Origin: Orientallactaga sibirica
Lineage: Eukaryota > Chordata > Mammalia > Rodentia > Dipodidae
DNA: 64,000 nucleotides
NCBI GenBank assembly: GCA_036365145.1
Contig: JAEOAD010000982.1
Location: forward strand, 7,342,001-7,406,000
Direction of reading: 5' to 3'
Under the pieces are notes generated by a model, which saw only the letters and a program-made list of their open reading frames with translations, was not told where the DNA came from and ran no database searches. The translations under genes and the position numbers were made by a program. Shown one piece after another: positions 52,731 to 63,453 of the stretch; positions within the stretch are counted from its first letter, which is position 1, and each line of letters starts with the position of its first letter.

Positions 52731-54029
52731 AAAAGCCTACGACAATCAACTTCCTTTTTGCTGTTTCTCCAGGATTTCCATGAGAATCTGATGAAGTCAT
52801 GGTTAATGTTCTGCTTCCTGTGAGTATTCATGTACCAGCCTCTTCATAAGATCTCCTGGGAATACGAGGAGCACGAGGAAACTCTACAAGGTGTGGGTGG
52901 CCCATGCTACTTTTAGGCACTGATAGAATTCTGAAGGCTGCCAGGGACTCTCATTGATACAGCTCACCCCAGGCTCAGGGCACTGAAAGAACTTTGTGGT
53001 CATGGGAACTGGGGGACTCAAGTCCTGTGGCTCTGAGAAGCCAGGCGGCATAGGTGGAAGCATGGAAGAGCACTTTGAACATCTGCTGGCCTTTGGCTTC
53101 TCTCCACTTTGCAAACATTTATGAGCTCACGTTAAACACTTGGAAGCAGCTCAACCCGAGGGAAGCAGGAGCTTTGGCCTCTTTGCAGCCTTGCTGCCTG
53201 CAGAGCACAGGTGTACAGCATATGATTAAGTGACCCCAGAAATCTGTCTAGGGTGTGGTACTCATTTTTCCAGCCTGATGCAATGATCTCAGGGCGTGGG
53301 TACACTCCCCCCTTTTCTCTCCCATTCTCAAACACTGGATTTTAATTAATTGCAACAAATCCAGCCACACAAGGAGTCAGGCTTTATGTCGGTGCTGTTG
53401 GTTTGCTTTTGAAACAATTCTGTTCCATTTAGAAGTTTGTCCCCAAAAAAGCAGGAAGAAAAAGGAAGAGAAACTTGAAACACCTTTCAGTGAATTCAGT
53501 GATCCAAAATTGTGTGATTTGGACGGCAATGCAGGGTAACATGTTCCAGGGTTTTAACTTGCACGTAATTGCCAGATTAGCTATTGTTTAACTTGTACAA
53601 TTATTGATGAAATGTGGGGAAAAAAAGGGTGGTAACTGTGAAGCCTGCTGCAATGTCTAGACGCAAGGGTCGGGATGAGGGGGTGGAGCACTAAGGGAGA
53701 CGACACTGAATTTCCTAGCCTGATTTTCCTCAGACTCATGATTTCTGCCAAGGAATTGACAACACATGGGCCAAGATATTGATAGGTAGGACATAGTATT
53801 TTTTAAAGTGGTATAATGAGTTTTAACTTGAACACACTTCTGGTTTCTATTTCCAGGGAAGTTTACAATATATAGGAGTTACTATAGAATCTTACTTGCA
53901 CCATGGACTATAATAGTTTTATTGAATGAGTCTCTTTCTACAGGTTCAGGATTATTATATGAACATCAAATATCTGATAATTGTAAAGTAATTTGCAATT
54001 CATCAATTGGCTGATTGGTTGATTATGTT
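52731..54029. other. Repeat-free stretch, possible conserved noncoding DNA
   Basis: The longest stretch in the right half with no repeat I can name. The antisense frame at 52884-53114 has Cys pairs but no zinc-finger spacing. The part from 53380 to 53640 is rich in homeobox- and SOX-like words (see findings). Confidence 0.4.
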
Positions 54030-54560
54030 AAAAACTCATCCTTTTATGTTTATTTTTATTATTAACAAGATGTTTCATATGGATACATCATGTGTTAGTA
54101 CCCTCTTTTCCCTTGTCCCTGCCCCCATTCCTTTGGGGATGCTTCTCAGTGGGGTTGCAGGTATTCCCTAGGCAGTTGTGGTTTATGCATTGTGGGAGCA
54201 GTAGTCATTTATTTGCGGGGGGGGGGCAGGGAATGCCTCTGGGCATGATGTCTCAACCTGTGGCTCTTACAATCTTTTTGCCCCCTCTTCTGCAAAATTC
54301 CCTGAGCTGTGGAGGGTGAGTTTTAAAATTACTTTAGTCATGTGCTCTTAGGAGCCTCTGCATCTCTGCTTTGATAGGTGTTGAGTGTCCTCAGGGTCTG
54401 TCTCCTGCACCCTGGCACTGATAATCAGGAACAACATGGAAGCAGCACTTTTGCTCATCTCCCCAAATCCTCTGTGGATTCAGCTGTGGCTTGGCTGAAG
54501 TGTGAGGGGTAGTTTATCTCCTCCTCTGGTCTGGCTACTTACTGGGACCAGGGAAGTGGG
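54030..54560 (-). mobile_element. L1 3'-UTR fragment, antisense
   Basis: TTTGCCCCCTCTTCTGCAAA followed by ATTCCCTGAGCTGTGGAGGG parallels TCTGCCCCCTCTTCCGCAAT and CCCTGAGCCTTAGAGGG in the L1 near 60400, in the same orientation. Diverged; ends approximate. Confidence 0.6.
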
Positions 54561-54712
54561 AGGAGCACAGAGGTAATATTTTGATGGAAATGAAGCATGT
54601 ATTTTTCTACAGTATGCTGGAGACTTTTTTTACGTGTGGTAAAAGTTAGCCAGATTACATAGCCTGCAGTATGAACACACCTGTGCATAAATACTCATGG
54701 TTGTTGGTCTTT

Positions 54713-54925
54713 TAAAAATATTTTTTAGTTATTTGCAAGTAGAGAAAGAAAAGAGACGTGCATAGAGAATGGGTGCACCAGAGCCTCCAGCTGCTGCAAA
54801 TGTTCTCCAGATGCATGTGCCACTTTGCCTTATGTGGATACTGTGTAGTGAGTATTGGAGTATCAAACTTGAGTTGTTAGGCACTGTAAGCAGGTGTCTT
54901 AACCACTGAGCAATCTCGCCAGCCC
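54713..54925 (-). mobile_element. DIP-like SINE, diverged
   Basis: Antisense, GCACCAGAGCCTCCAGCTGC to GAGCAATCTCGCCAGCCC. Confidence 0.85.
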
Positions 54926-55230
54926 TCATGATTTTAAAGAGATAAAACCAAGCTAATCCATCCAGGAGAGAGATATTCAGGGTAACCTCATTCATTAGCG
55001 ACAGATTTTAGCTTCAGGAGAGCTTGTGAATGTCATTTGTAGTTTTATGGCCTTGTGACTGATCATATGCAGGGTGGGCATAATAGGATAAAGGTACCCA
55101 CTAGCTTGTGAGAATTTGTGAGAATATATAGGGCTTTGAAGTAATCTGTACTCTTAATATTTTGGTGTTTCACTGCCCAGAACATTATCTTCACAGACAG
55201 AAGAAAGCTGAGTCTGTGAACTAGACATAC
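54926..55230. other. No gene recognised
   Basis: Unassigned sequence. Confidence 0.35.
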
Positions 55231-55242
55231 AAAAGGATTTAA

Positions 55243-55399
55243 AGCCAGGCGTGGTGGTGCATGCCTTTCATCCCAGCACTCGGGAGGCAGAGGTAGGAGG
55301 ATCACCTTGAGTTCAAGGCCACCCTGAGACTACACAGTTACTTCCAGGTCAGCCTGAGCCAGAGTGACACCCTACCTCAAAAAACCAAAAAAAAAAAAA
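55243..55399 (+). mobile_element. B1 SINE
   Basis: The duplication AAAGGATTTAAA at 55231-55242 recurs after the A-run. Confidence 0.95.
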
Positions 55400-56079
55400 A
55401 AGGATTTAAAATGACTCCCATAGGTGTATAGTAGCTTTTGGTATAAGTATAGATCTATAAATTATGCATAGCCCTATATAATGGATAAGTATGTGTATAA
55501 TTATATATATATATCCTACCTTATTTGCATAAATGTAAATTAAAATGTGAAATGCTTAGACTGTTATTTTAATGCGTTCTAGGAAAGGGCTTTCAATTTG
55601 TCTTTACTCAAAGGAAGGGGAACACACTCCTCTTTGAGGATGCTCCTTCCAGACAGACTCATTTTAGAAGCAAACACACGTCTGGCTTAAGTTAGCAAAG
55701 AACAGAGTCTAGCAACATGGGAGAGGTAGCAGAACTTGATCATTCCCCAACTCTGGCCTTGCCACCATAGCTCAAACTCAGCATCATTTGACTGATTTTG
55801 GTAGCTGCTATTCAGGGAGGAGCATTCATAAGCAGAATGCCTTGAGGAAATGGAACACATGAGTGTGTGTTTTCCATTGGTGATCAGGAATGATTGCCAA
55901 CCATGAGCAGATGCTACGTGGAATAACTTTTGGCAGTGGGTGGTAATAAAGGCAGGAAGAATACCCTAGAATCTGGAATAGAAAGATGAAGTGTGAGAAT
56001 TAAAAAGGACCCTGAGCTGGGGGAGTGAAGCCACAAGATTTGACAGGTAGGAAAGAATGTTAGGAATATTTCAGTCTGA
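55400..56079. other. No gene recognised
   Basis: Unassigned; a short TA run at 55503-55513. Confidence 0.35.
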
Positions 56080-56167
56080 TCCCTTCAAAGTACAGCTGAA
56101 GAAACTGAAGCTCAGCGGGGTTACCTGATTTATTCAACATCACTAGGTATGTAATAGTGGATCTGGT
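56080..56167 (-). mobile_element. MIR fragment
   Basis: ACAGCTGAAGAAACTGAAGC and CATCACTAGGTATGTAATAG, antisense MIR core. Confidence 0.65.
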
Positions 56168-56243
56168 TGTTACAAGGATTGAACCTAGGGTTTCATGCAT
56201 ACTAGACACACACTGTACCAGGTGAGCTTCATCCACAACCCCT
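56168..56243 (-). mobile_element. ID-type SINE
   Basis: AAGGATTGAACCTAGGGTTT then GAGCTTCATCCACAACCCC, antisense. Confidence 0.7.
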
Positions 56244-56317
56244 ACATCAAATATTTTATCTCAATAGGAAACATGCTAGGCTTCAAACAGGAATTCTGAA
56301 TTCTAATTCCAGATCCA

Positions 56318-56410
56318 CTAGCACTTGGGAGGTGGAGGCAGGAGGATCAGAAGTTCCAGGTCATCCTCCTTGACTACACAGGGAGTTCAAGGCCAGTCTG
56401 GGATACATAA
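56318..56410 (+). mobile_element. B4/B1 3' half
   Basis: AGCACTTGGGAGGTGGAGGC then AGTTCAAGGCCAGTCTGGGA; the ID head is lost. Confidence 0.65.
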
Positions 56411-56595
56411 AACTCTGTTGCCTAGCAATATCTCCACAAGACTCTCATAACAGGAGAAAAAGATGACGACATCAAAACGGAGAGAGGGAGGGGATATGAT
56501 GGAGAACGGATTTGTCAAGGGGAAAATGGGGGAAGGGATGGAAATATCATGGTTTATTTTAAGTATAGAAGTTGTCAATAAAAAAATTAAAAAAA
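56411..56595 (+). mobile_element. L1 3' terminus
   Basis: GACTCTCATAACAGGAGAAA, GATGACGACATCAAAACGGA and AGAAGTTGTCAATAAAAAAA; the same terminus, reversed, ends the L1 at 59904. Confidence 0.85.
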
Positions 56596-56602
56596 TACAT
56601 AC

Positions 56603-56822
56603 AGGCTAGAGTGATAGCTTAGTGGTTAAAGCACTTACCTGTGATGCCTAAGGACCCATGTTTGACTCTCCAGATCCCATGTTAGCCAGATGCAGAAAGG
56701 TGAGGCAAGTGCAAGGTTGCTCATGCCTGCTAGGTGGTACAAGCATCTGGAGTTTGACTGCAGTGGCTGAGGCCCTGGCATGCCAATTCTGTCTCTCTCT
56801 TGCTCTAAAATAAAATATATAT
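56603..56822 (+). mobile_element. DIP-like SINE, long subfamily
   Basis: The extra segment is present (GGCAAGTGCAAGGTTGCTCA). Its CTCF-like core is decayed (11 of 14 at 56727-56740). Confidence 0.88.
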
Positions 56823-57849
56823 ACACTAAAACTACCATACACTAAAACTGAATAAATTTGGGATTCAAAAGAACTATTGTTTCTCAATCAACCAAATGTT
56901 CTATTGTTCCTCATTAAGAAATCAAAACATTCTGAATCCTGACAATTTCACTTTTTTCTAATAAATCTTGTACTTCATTGCAGTTTTATTCTGATCATGC
57001 TAAATATTATGGGCAGGTAATGCATAATACTTGATTATTTTAAATAATTTTGTTATTCACTAATTTATGGGTCAGGTTCAAATCTTTTATTTAGTGAAAA
57101 ATTTATTTAGTGAGAAATCTCAAGTTGATTTTAGTAGACAAACTTCAAAATTCTGAGAGAAATTAATTCTGTTTCTAATATTTCCAGCTAAGAGTTGGGA
57201 AGCCAAAGGTTTGGGCACTGTATGAAAAAAGTCAGGTGGTTCTGTCAATACTTCCAATGTAGTCTTGGTATTTGTAATAATGTAAGCTTTGTTTGGACCC
57301 CATGGAATCTCATGGTAGTTTTTTCATTTCTAGGAAGGAGTGACTTGCTAGCACTGTGTAAGTCACATCCTCTGTCCTGCTGGGCTAGCAAATTTGTCAG
57401 ACTTGCCTTGCCCTTTTAGAATTGCCAAACTCCCTTCCAAATGCAAAACTTCGATAGTGAGTCTACCTTACTATGATGTATCTTCATTTTAAAGTGCTGT
57501 TTTCCGGTTTTTTTTTTTTCAACTGCTAAGTTGGAAGGTGCTTATTGCTCAGGACATAGGGCATCTTAAGACACTTTAGTCTTATGAGTAACTAGGTGTC
57601 ATTAGGCAGAAAATGTCAATAATCAAAATGTTCATTTCTAAAATTTCTTTTCTTTCCAAATTTTATTCAATTTTTACATTCCCTTACAGTTCCTATTTTC
57701 TAGCATTGACATATTATTTTCAAAACCATGTATATATCCTTTCTGTCATTTCAACAGCTTAGTGGCTGAAAGGGGGACACTGACATGTAAGATGTCTGCC
57801 ATTTCAGAATAATTATTGTGAGCCAGATATCAAACACTATCTTTTTATA
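56823..57849. other. Repeat-poor AT-rich stretch, no gene called
   Basis: No repeat I can name; the 74-codon frame at 57195-57419 has no motif. Confidence 0.4.
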
Positions 57850-58044
57850 TAAAATATTTTTATTTACATATTTGTAAGGAGAGTGTGTGTGTGAATGAGT
57901 GTATGGACATACCAAGGCCTGTTGCCACTGTAAATGAACTGCAGATGTGTATGCCACTTTGTGCATTGAGTACAGGGGAATTGAACCCAGGCTAGCAAGC
58001 TTTACAGTCGAATACCTTTGACTGCTGAGTTGTCTCCCCAGCCT
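57850..58044 (-). mobile_element. DIP-like SINE, diverged
   Basis: Antisense, ACATACCAAGGCCTGTTGCC to GAGTTGTCTCCCCAGCC. Confidence 0.85.
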
Positions 58045-58769
58045 ACATATATCTTTATGAAACTCAGAACCTTGAACTGAGTTGATGTAATATGATCATG
58101 ATGAAGTCTGTGGCCTTTATATGCTGAATCCATTTCTGGATTCTGATCCTGATCCTCTAACAAGTTATCACCAGAGGAGTCTGTCTTCCAGAGAGAATTG
58201 TTAATTAGCCTCATCAGAAACATTATAGAAATACTGCCTGGCAATAAACCATCAGATTTGTCTTGCCATCCATTTCTGTGGTAGATATGAAAAGATAATG
58301 TGACAAAAAGAAAAATATCCAAGTGGAGCTATGGAGTTTCCAAGAATCTTGAAAAACTGCATATGGTTCAGGGTCACAATAGGATTCTAGGTGACATGAC
58401 TCAGTCCTCCATAATAGCCATGGAGCAGCTAATTCCAAATCTAGTCTTGAAATCTAATACTTAAAACTAGGTGGGGTTTGGACGAAATACATTGTTATGT
58501 GAATATATTCTACTTCCCAATTTTCTCTTCAGCCCCCACATCCAAAAAAGCTTGTTCATTGAACAGAGAGCAGGAAATAGATCCTGGCTTACTGTAACTT
58601 CTGGGTGACAGGGAAAATACTGATAAACACTTACCCAATGACTGTTTTTCAATATTACACAGACTTTTGTTCAGGAAGGCAACATGCCTAACTAAAAATA
58701 TCCTTCCAAATCCCCCCCCCACCCGCCACACACACATAAGGGCAGATCACATATTCTAGCCGAGATGTA
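58045..58769. other. No gene recognised
   Basis: Unassigned; a C-run at 58712-58720. The 106-codon antisense frame at 58002-58322 partly enters the SINE and has no motif. Confidence 0.35.
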
Positions 58770-59083
58770 CACAGATGTCAGAAAGGGGTTCTGGGAAAGT
58801 GTTTGATTATCTGATATGGAAGCTATTTCCCTGTCTTGCTGATGTTTTCTGGACTGAATGCACCCATCAGGCTGGTGGTGAAGTCATTGTGCCTCCATTG
58901 GGTAGCAAGCATAGCTTAGGAAACTATGCTCTAAGGATGATGGGGTTCAAAGAGGAAGGACTCTCAGATGTTAGCTAGTTGGGCTGCCAACCTGTCAACT
59001 CCAATGATGTGAGAAAAATAAACTTATGGGTTAAGTCACTATAGTCAGTTACATGAAGCTACACTCAATCTTAACTAGTATTA
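58770..59083 (+). mobile_element. MLT1-like ancient LTR fragment
   Basis: GTGAGAAAAATAAACTTATG then GGTTAAGTCACTATAGTCAG and CTCAATCTTAACTAGTA resemble the polyadenylation and 3' end of an old MaLR LTR. The 5' limit is a guess. Confidence 0.5.
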
Positions 59084-59217
59084 TTTACTTAATTCACCTA
59101 CAAACTATGATTTATTGCCTACCCTCAAAGATATATTAAAGAGGTATTACAAATAACATGACTTCCTACAAGTTTTAAATTATTTTGTCAATATAATAAT
59201 AGACAATAAAATATTCC

Positions 59218-59456
59218 GGGCTGGAGAGATGGCTTAGTGGTTAAGGCGCCTGCCTCCTAAGCCTAAGAACCGGGTTCCAATCTCCAGGTCCCACGTTTAG
59301 CCAGATGCAAAGTGATGCAAGGGCGCAATGCTGCACTTGACCACAAGGGGGCGCACACATCTGGATTTCATTCACAGCAGCTGAGAGACTACTGGCGCAC
59401 CCATCTCTATCTGTCTCCCTCTCCGACTCTGTCTCTCTTCAAAAATAAATAAAAAT
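59218..59456 (+). mobile_element. DIP-like SINE, long subfamily
   Basis: The exact 11-bp duplication TAAAATATTCC at 59207-59217 and 59457-59467. It is the best-kept member of the long subfamily here. Confidence 0.94.
59341..59354 (+). promoter_or_regulatory. CTCF-like core motif in SINE
   Basis: CCACAAGGGGGCGC, 13 of 14 to the CTCF core, sense strand of the SINE. Confidence 0.5.
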
Positions 59457-59671
59457 TAAAATATTCCAACAGTTGCAAAATTACAATACATGTTAAAGGA
59501 AACTCGTCAAACTTTAAGCAAAGAGATAAGTTATGTTTTGATTGTCAGTGTCTATGTGGTGTATACAAATGATCTATCATGCCAATGCTACTTGGGTGGT
59601 CTTTGCATTTGTAATATCACACATAGTTGAATTTTCACTTGATTTCCCTGATGGTCATGAAAATATTTTAA

Positions 59672-59903
59672 AAATTTTAAATTGTTTATTTTATTTTTTT
59701 TTGAGAGACAGAGAATGGGTGCACCAGCAGCCTCTCAGCCGTTATGTATGAACACCAGACATGTGCGCCCCCTGGTGGGCATTTGCAACATTGCACACTT
59801 GCATCACTTTTGTGTCTGGCTCAAGATGGGACCTGGAGAATCTATTGGGTATTCCTAGGCTTTGCACACAGGCGCCTTAACTGCTAAGGCATCTTTCCAG
59901 CCC
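59672..59903 (-). mobile_element. DIP-like SINE, long subfamily
   Basis: Antisense, abutting the 3' terminus of the L1; ends GGCATCTTTCCAGCCC. Confidence 0.88.
59765..59778 (-). promoter_or_regulatory. CTCF-like core motif in SINE, perfect match
   Basis: Minus strand CCACCAGGGGGCGC, 14 of 14, preceded by GCC and followed by ACA. It points toward the 59341 motif, about 400 bases away. Confidence 0.65.
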
Positions 59904-60025
59904 TAATTTTTTTATTGACAACTTCTAAACTTACAGACAATAAACCATGATATTTCCCTCCCCTCACCCACCTTCCCCTTTACAACTCCACTCTCCATCA
60001 TATCCCCTCCCTCTCTCTGGTAGTA

Positions 60026-60232
60026 TCTTTTTTAAAAAATTGCTTATTTATTTGCAAGCAGAGAAAGAGACAGACAGAGAAAGAATGGGCACACCAGGGC
60101 CTCTAGCCACTGCAAATGAACTCCAGATGCATATGCCCCTTGTGCATCTGGCTTATGAGGGTCCTGGAGATCTAACCTGGGTGCTTTGGCTTTAAGGGCA
60201 AACACCTTAACTGCTAAGCAATCTCTCTAGTC
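60026..60232 (-). mobile_element. DIP-like SINE in L1 3'-UTR
   Basis: It separates CCCTCCCTCTCTCTGG from TTATTTTGATGTCGTCATC, which are contiguous in the plus-strand relative at 56.4-56.6 kb (as reverse complement). Confidence 0.9.
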
Positions 60233-61374
60233 TTAGTCTCTGTTTTATTTTGATGTCGTCATCTTTTCCTATTATGAGGGTCTTGTGACGGTATTGCTAG
60301 GCACTGCAAGGTCATGGATATCGAGTCCAATTTCTGTCTGGACAGTTGCATTGTAAGAAGTCATACCCTTCCTTTGGCTCTTCCATTCTATCTGCCCCCT
60401 CTTCCGCAATGGTCCCTGAGCCTTAGAGGGTGTGATAGACATGTTTCAGTGCTGGACACTCCTCCATCCCTTTTTTGCAGCACTATGTTGCTTTTGGGTC
60501 ATTCCAGTGGTCACTGCCATCTGAAAAGAGAAGCTTCTCTAACCAGAAGTGAGACTAGCATTAACATATGAATATGAACATTAAGTATAGTGCATTCAGG
60601 GCAGTTTGGTGAGAATAATATATACATTTAGCCAGACAAAAACAGGCTTTATACCTCTAGGGCTCATGACCTCTCCTGCCATTGGCTATTGATTAGGTTT
60701 TCAGTACCAGGCATGTATTCCCTCCCATAGAGGAGGCCTCTAGTTCAAATAGATAGCAGGTGGGTTCCCCCAGAGCAGACATGCCACTATTGCACCCGTT
60801 CAGTCATTGGGCCTGTCTGGCCAAACTTGAATTTTCAGTGTCCACTGTTTTCACTGCTGATGACTTCTGTCTCCCTTAGGGATGCATGCAGTGCAGCTTT
60901 TTCCAGCTTTCAGTTGGCTGGTCTACAGGGAGAAGGTTTTCTGCTCAGCACCAGCTTGATTTCTCAGTGACCTTGCAGCTCAGGCATGTGAAGTCTTTAG
61001 CAATAGGGTTTTACCATCTATTTCTCAAGGGAAACCAAGGGCCTTGGCAATAGCCTGTAATGTTTTGGAGACTACAGGGACCTCCCTGGCTAACAACTCA
61101 CTGGAAAGTATCCCATCCCTGGCACTGAAAATTTTCTAGTCACAATCTATAGCTTCTAGATGTGCCATTATTCAAAAAAGTAGGTTTCATATGTCTTATT
61201 CAGAATATCTTGAATTTTGATTGACTCTCCCCTGCCCTTCCTTCACACAATCTCTACCCCTGGCCCTGATTAGGCCTTTCCCCTCTCTGTAATCTATTCT
61301 TCTACTTACATATATACAATACCATCCCCTAAAGTCCTTCCCTCTCCTCCCTCCCTTATAGTCTTTTTGTAGCT

Positions 61375-62636
61375 TACTGGTCTCTACTTCCAATTTTTGG
61401 TTCCAGTTCACACACACGTCTATACATTTGTAGGTAGGATCCACATATGAGAGAGAACATGTGACATTTGGCTTTCTGGGCCTAGGTTACCTTACTTACT
61501 ATAATCCTTTCCAGATCCATCCATTTCCCTGAAAATTTCCTAATTTCATTTCTCTTTACTGCTGAATAGAACTCCATTATGTAAATGTACCACATTTTCA
61601 TTATCCATTCATCTGTGGAGGGACATCTAGGCTGGTTTCATTTCCTAGCTATTGTGAATAGAGCAGCAATAAACATGATAGAATCTCAAAGTGGTTTTAA
61701 TTTGCTTTCCCTGATGGCTAAGGATGTGGAACACTTTTTTAGATGTTTATATGCCATCTGTATTTCTTCTTCTGAGAACTCTCTATTTAGTTCCATAGCC
61801 CATTTTTTAAATTGGGTTGATTTCTTATTGTTCTGTTTTTTGAATTCTTTGTATATTCTGGATAGTAATCCTCTTTCAGATGTATAGCTGGCAAAGATTT
61901 TCTCCCATTCTGTAGGTTGTCTCTTTGCTCTTGTCACAGTGTCCTTTGCTATGTAAAAGCTTTGTAATTTCATGAGATCCCAGTGGTTGATTAGTGGTAT
62001 TATTTCCTGAGCCATTGGGGTTATATTCAGAAAGTCCTTGCCTATGCAAATATGTTGAAGGGTTTCCTCTACCTTTTCCTCTAGCAATTTCAGAGTTTCA
62101 GGTCTGATTATAAGGTCCCCGATCCACTTGGACTTGATTCTTATGCATGGAGAAAGACAAGGATCTATTTTCATCCTTCTACATATAGATATCCACTTTT
62201 CCAAGCACCACTTGTTGAAGAGGCTATCTTTTCTCCAATGAATATTTTTGGCATTTTTGTCAAAAATCAAATAGGTAAGTCAGGTGTGGTGGCGCACACC
62301 TTTAATCCCAGCACTTGGGAGGCATAGGTAGGAGGATCACCATGAGTTCAAGGCCATCCTGAGACTACATAGTAAGTTGCAGGTCAGCCTGGAGTAGAGT
62401 GACACCCTACCTTGAAAAACCAAAAAAAAAAAAAAAAAACCATATATATATATAAATAATCAGATGGCTATAGCTGCCTGGATTAACATCTGGGTTCTCT
62501 ATACTGTTCCATTGTTCTACATGTTTGTTTTTTTGCCAGTACCATACTGTTTTTGTTACTATGGTTTTGTAATATAGCTTAAACTTGGGTATGGTGATAC
62601 CACCAACCTGATTTTTGTTGCTCAAAATGTTTTTGC
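61375..62636 (-). pseudogene. L1 ORF2 remnant, C-terminal third
   Basis: The translation shows the region after the reverse-transcriptase domain of L1 ORF2p: [19 protein letters not shown], then WEKIFASYTSERGLLSRIY, KKWAMELNREFSEEEIQMAY and SSLAIRE-like SLAIRE. Just after that a one-base loss shifts the frame. About 100 codons, the zinc-knuckle-containing part, are missing, so the text jumps to MFIAALFTIA and IMKMWYIYIMEFYSAVKRN and stops at 61375-61377. The B1 at 62276-62441 splits it. The endonuclease and reverse-transcriptase domains are absent, so no enzyme activity is expected. Confidence 0.85.
62276..62441 (+). mobile_element. B1 SINE in L1 ORF2
   Basis: GTCAGGTGTGGTGGCGCACA to CCCTACCTTGAAAAACC plus an A-run, opposite in orientation to the L1. 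Confidence 0.92.
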
Positions 62637-63152
62637 ACTGTGGGCTCAGGTAGGCTGTCTGGGTACTGGGTCACCACTCTGATCACCTGTGCTGGGTGCT
62701 GCATAGGTGAGTTCCCTTTCCCAGGTCTTTGGTGCTTGCACCAGAAGTGGGGGAGGGGAGGCTGTGGTTGGTGGCTGAAGTCCTCCCACTGGTCCTCATG
62801 ATCCTCTTCCTCACGAACCACTCCACTGGTGTCTGCTGTCCTCCCTTCACATTTGAGTTTGTGAGGAGGCTGGTATGAATGGAAAATCCCCTCACCTGGC
62901 TTTTCCGGTGGCTCAGGCCCAGCCTGGAGACCGCGCTGTGTGGACCTGGTGCTGCCACTGCTGGAGTCGCTTCTACCTGCTTCTGTGGTACCTAGATGCT
63001 CTGGATCTCTCCTACTTCTCTGCTGTGGTTGATAATTTCTTATAACCCCTTACTATTTAGTAGAAGAGTGTACTTTGCTTTATTTTTATTTTTTTTAACT
63101 TTTTCTCCCCTAGCTTGCTTTGGCATGGTTCCTACACTGCCATCTTAACCGG
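62637..63152 (-). promoter_or_regulatory. L1 5'UTR-like promoter region
   Basis: Compared with the AT-rich flanks this is GC-richer. On the minus strand it opens with ACTTCCGG and AAGATGGCAGTGTAGGAACC. The AAGATGGC word resembles the YY1 site that sits at the start of many mammalian L1 5'UTRs, and the ACTTCCGG resembles an ETS site. The 80- and 91-codon antisense frames at 62579-62958 lie in it and are not genes. The family assignment is by layout, not by alignment. Confidence 0.6.
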
Positions 63153-63452
63153 AAGTCTATTTGTGTGTGGCCTACCTCAAGACATATTATTGAAACTGAA
63201 CAACATAATATTGAATGTTTACAACATTCATCAAATTTTAGTACCAATTTAAAATTTTTGATTTTCTTTCCTATATTCTCAATTCAAATAACATTAGAAT
63301 TGCCAGTTTTGAACAGCTAGAATTGACTAAGTGGTAGTAAGCATCAGGAATATTGACATGGAACTAGAATGAAGCTAAGAGAAAGAAGAAATAGGGAGGG
63401 GAAGGAGGAGGGACTATCCAAGAAACAACTTCCCTCAGAAAAACGGAGAATA
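63153..63452. other. No gene recognised
   Basis: AT-rich unassigned sequence to the right of the L1 5' end. Confidence 0.4.
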
Positions 63453-63453
63453 A

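Larger units (their letters stand above)
59904..63152 (-). mobile_element. L1 with 5'UTR joined to late ORF2
   Basis: On the minus strand the element runs from ACTTCCGGTTAAGATGGCAG (63152) through a 5'UTR-like region to about 62637. There it enters ORF2 directly at its last third, then passes to a long 3' untranslated region and the AATAAAAAAAT-like terminus. ORF1 and the first two thirds of ORF2 are missing. A DIP-like SINE and a B1 inserted later. The element cannot move on its own. Confidence 0.75.

Noticed and set aside
52884..53114. Antisense frame starting MQSGEKPKASRCSKCSS, recalling a zinc-finger linker
   Set aside because: No C2H2 spacing or histidine pair follows, so the resemblance to SGEKP linkers is accidental.
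1438..60232. tRNA-like heads as possible tRNA genes
   Set aside because: All are followed by the SINE body and tail, and most are flanked by target-site duplications; none has a free tRNA 3' end.
62683..62958. 91-codon antisense frame with many Ser/Pro
   Set aside because: It lies in the L1 5'UTR-like region, which commonly has open frames without being coding; no ORF1 signature is present.
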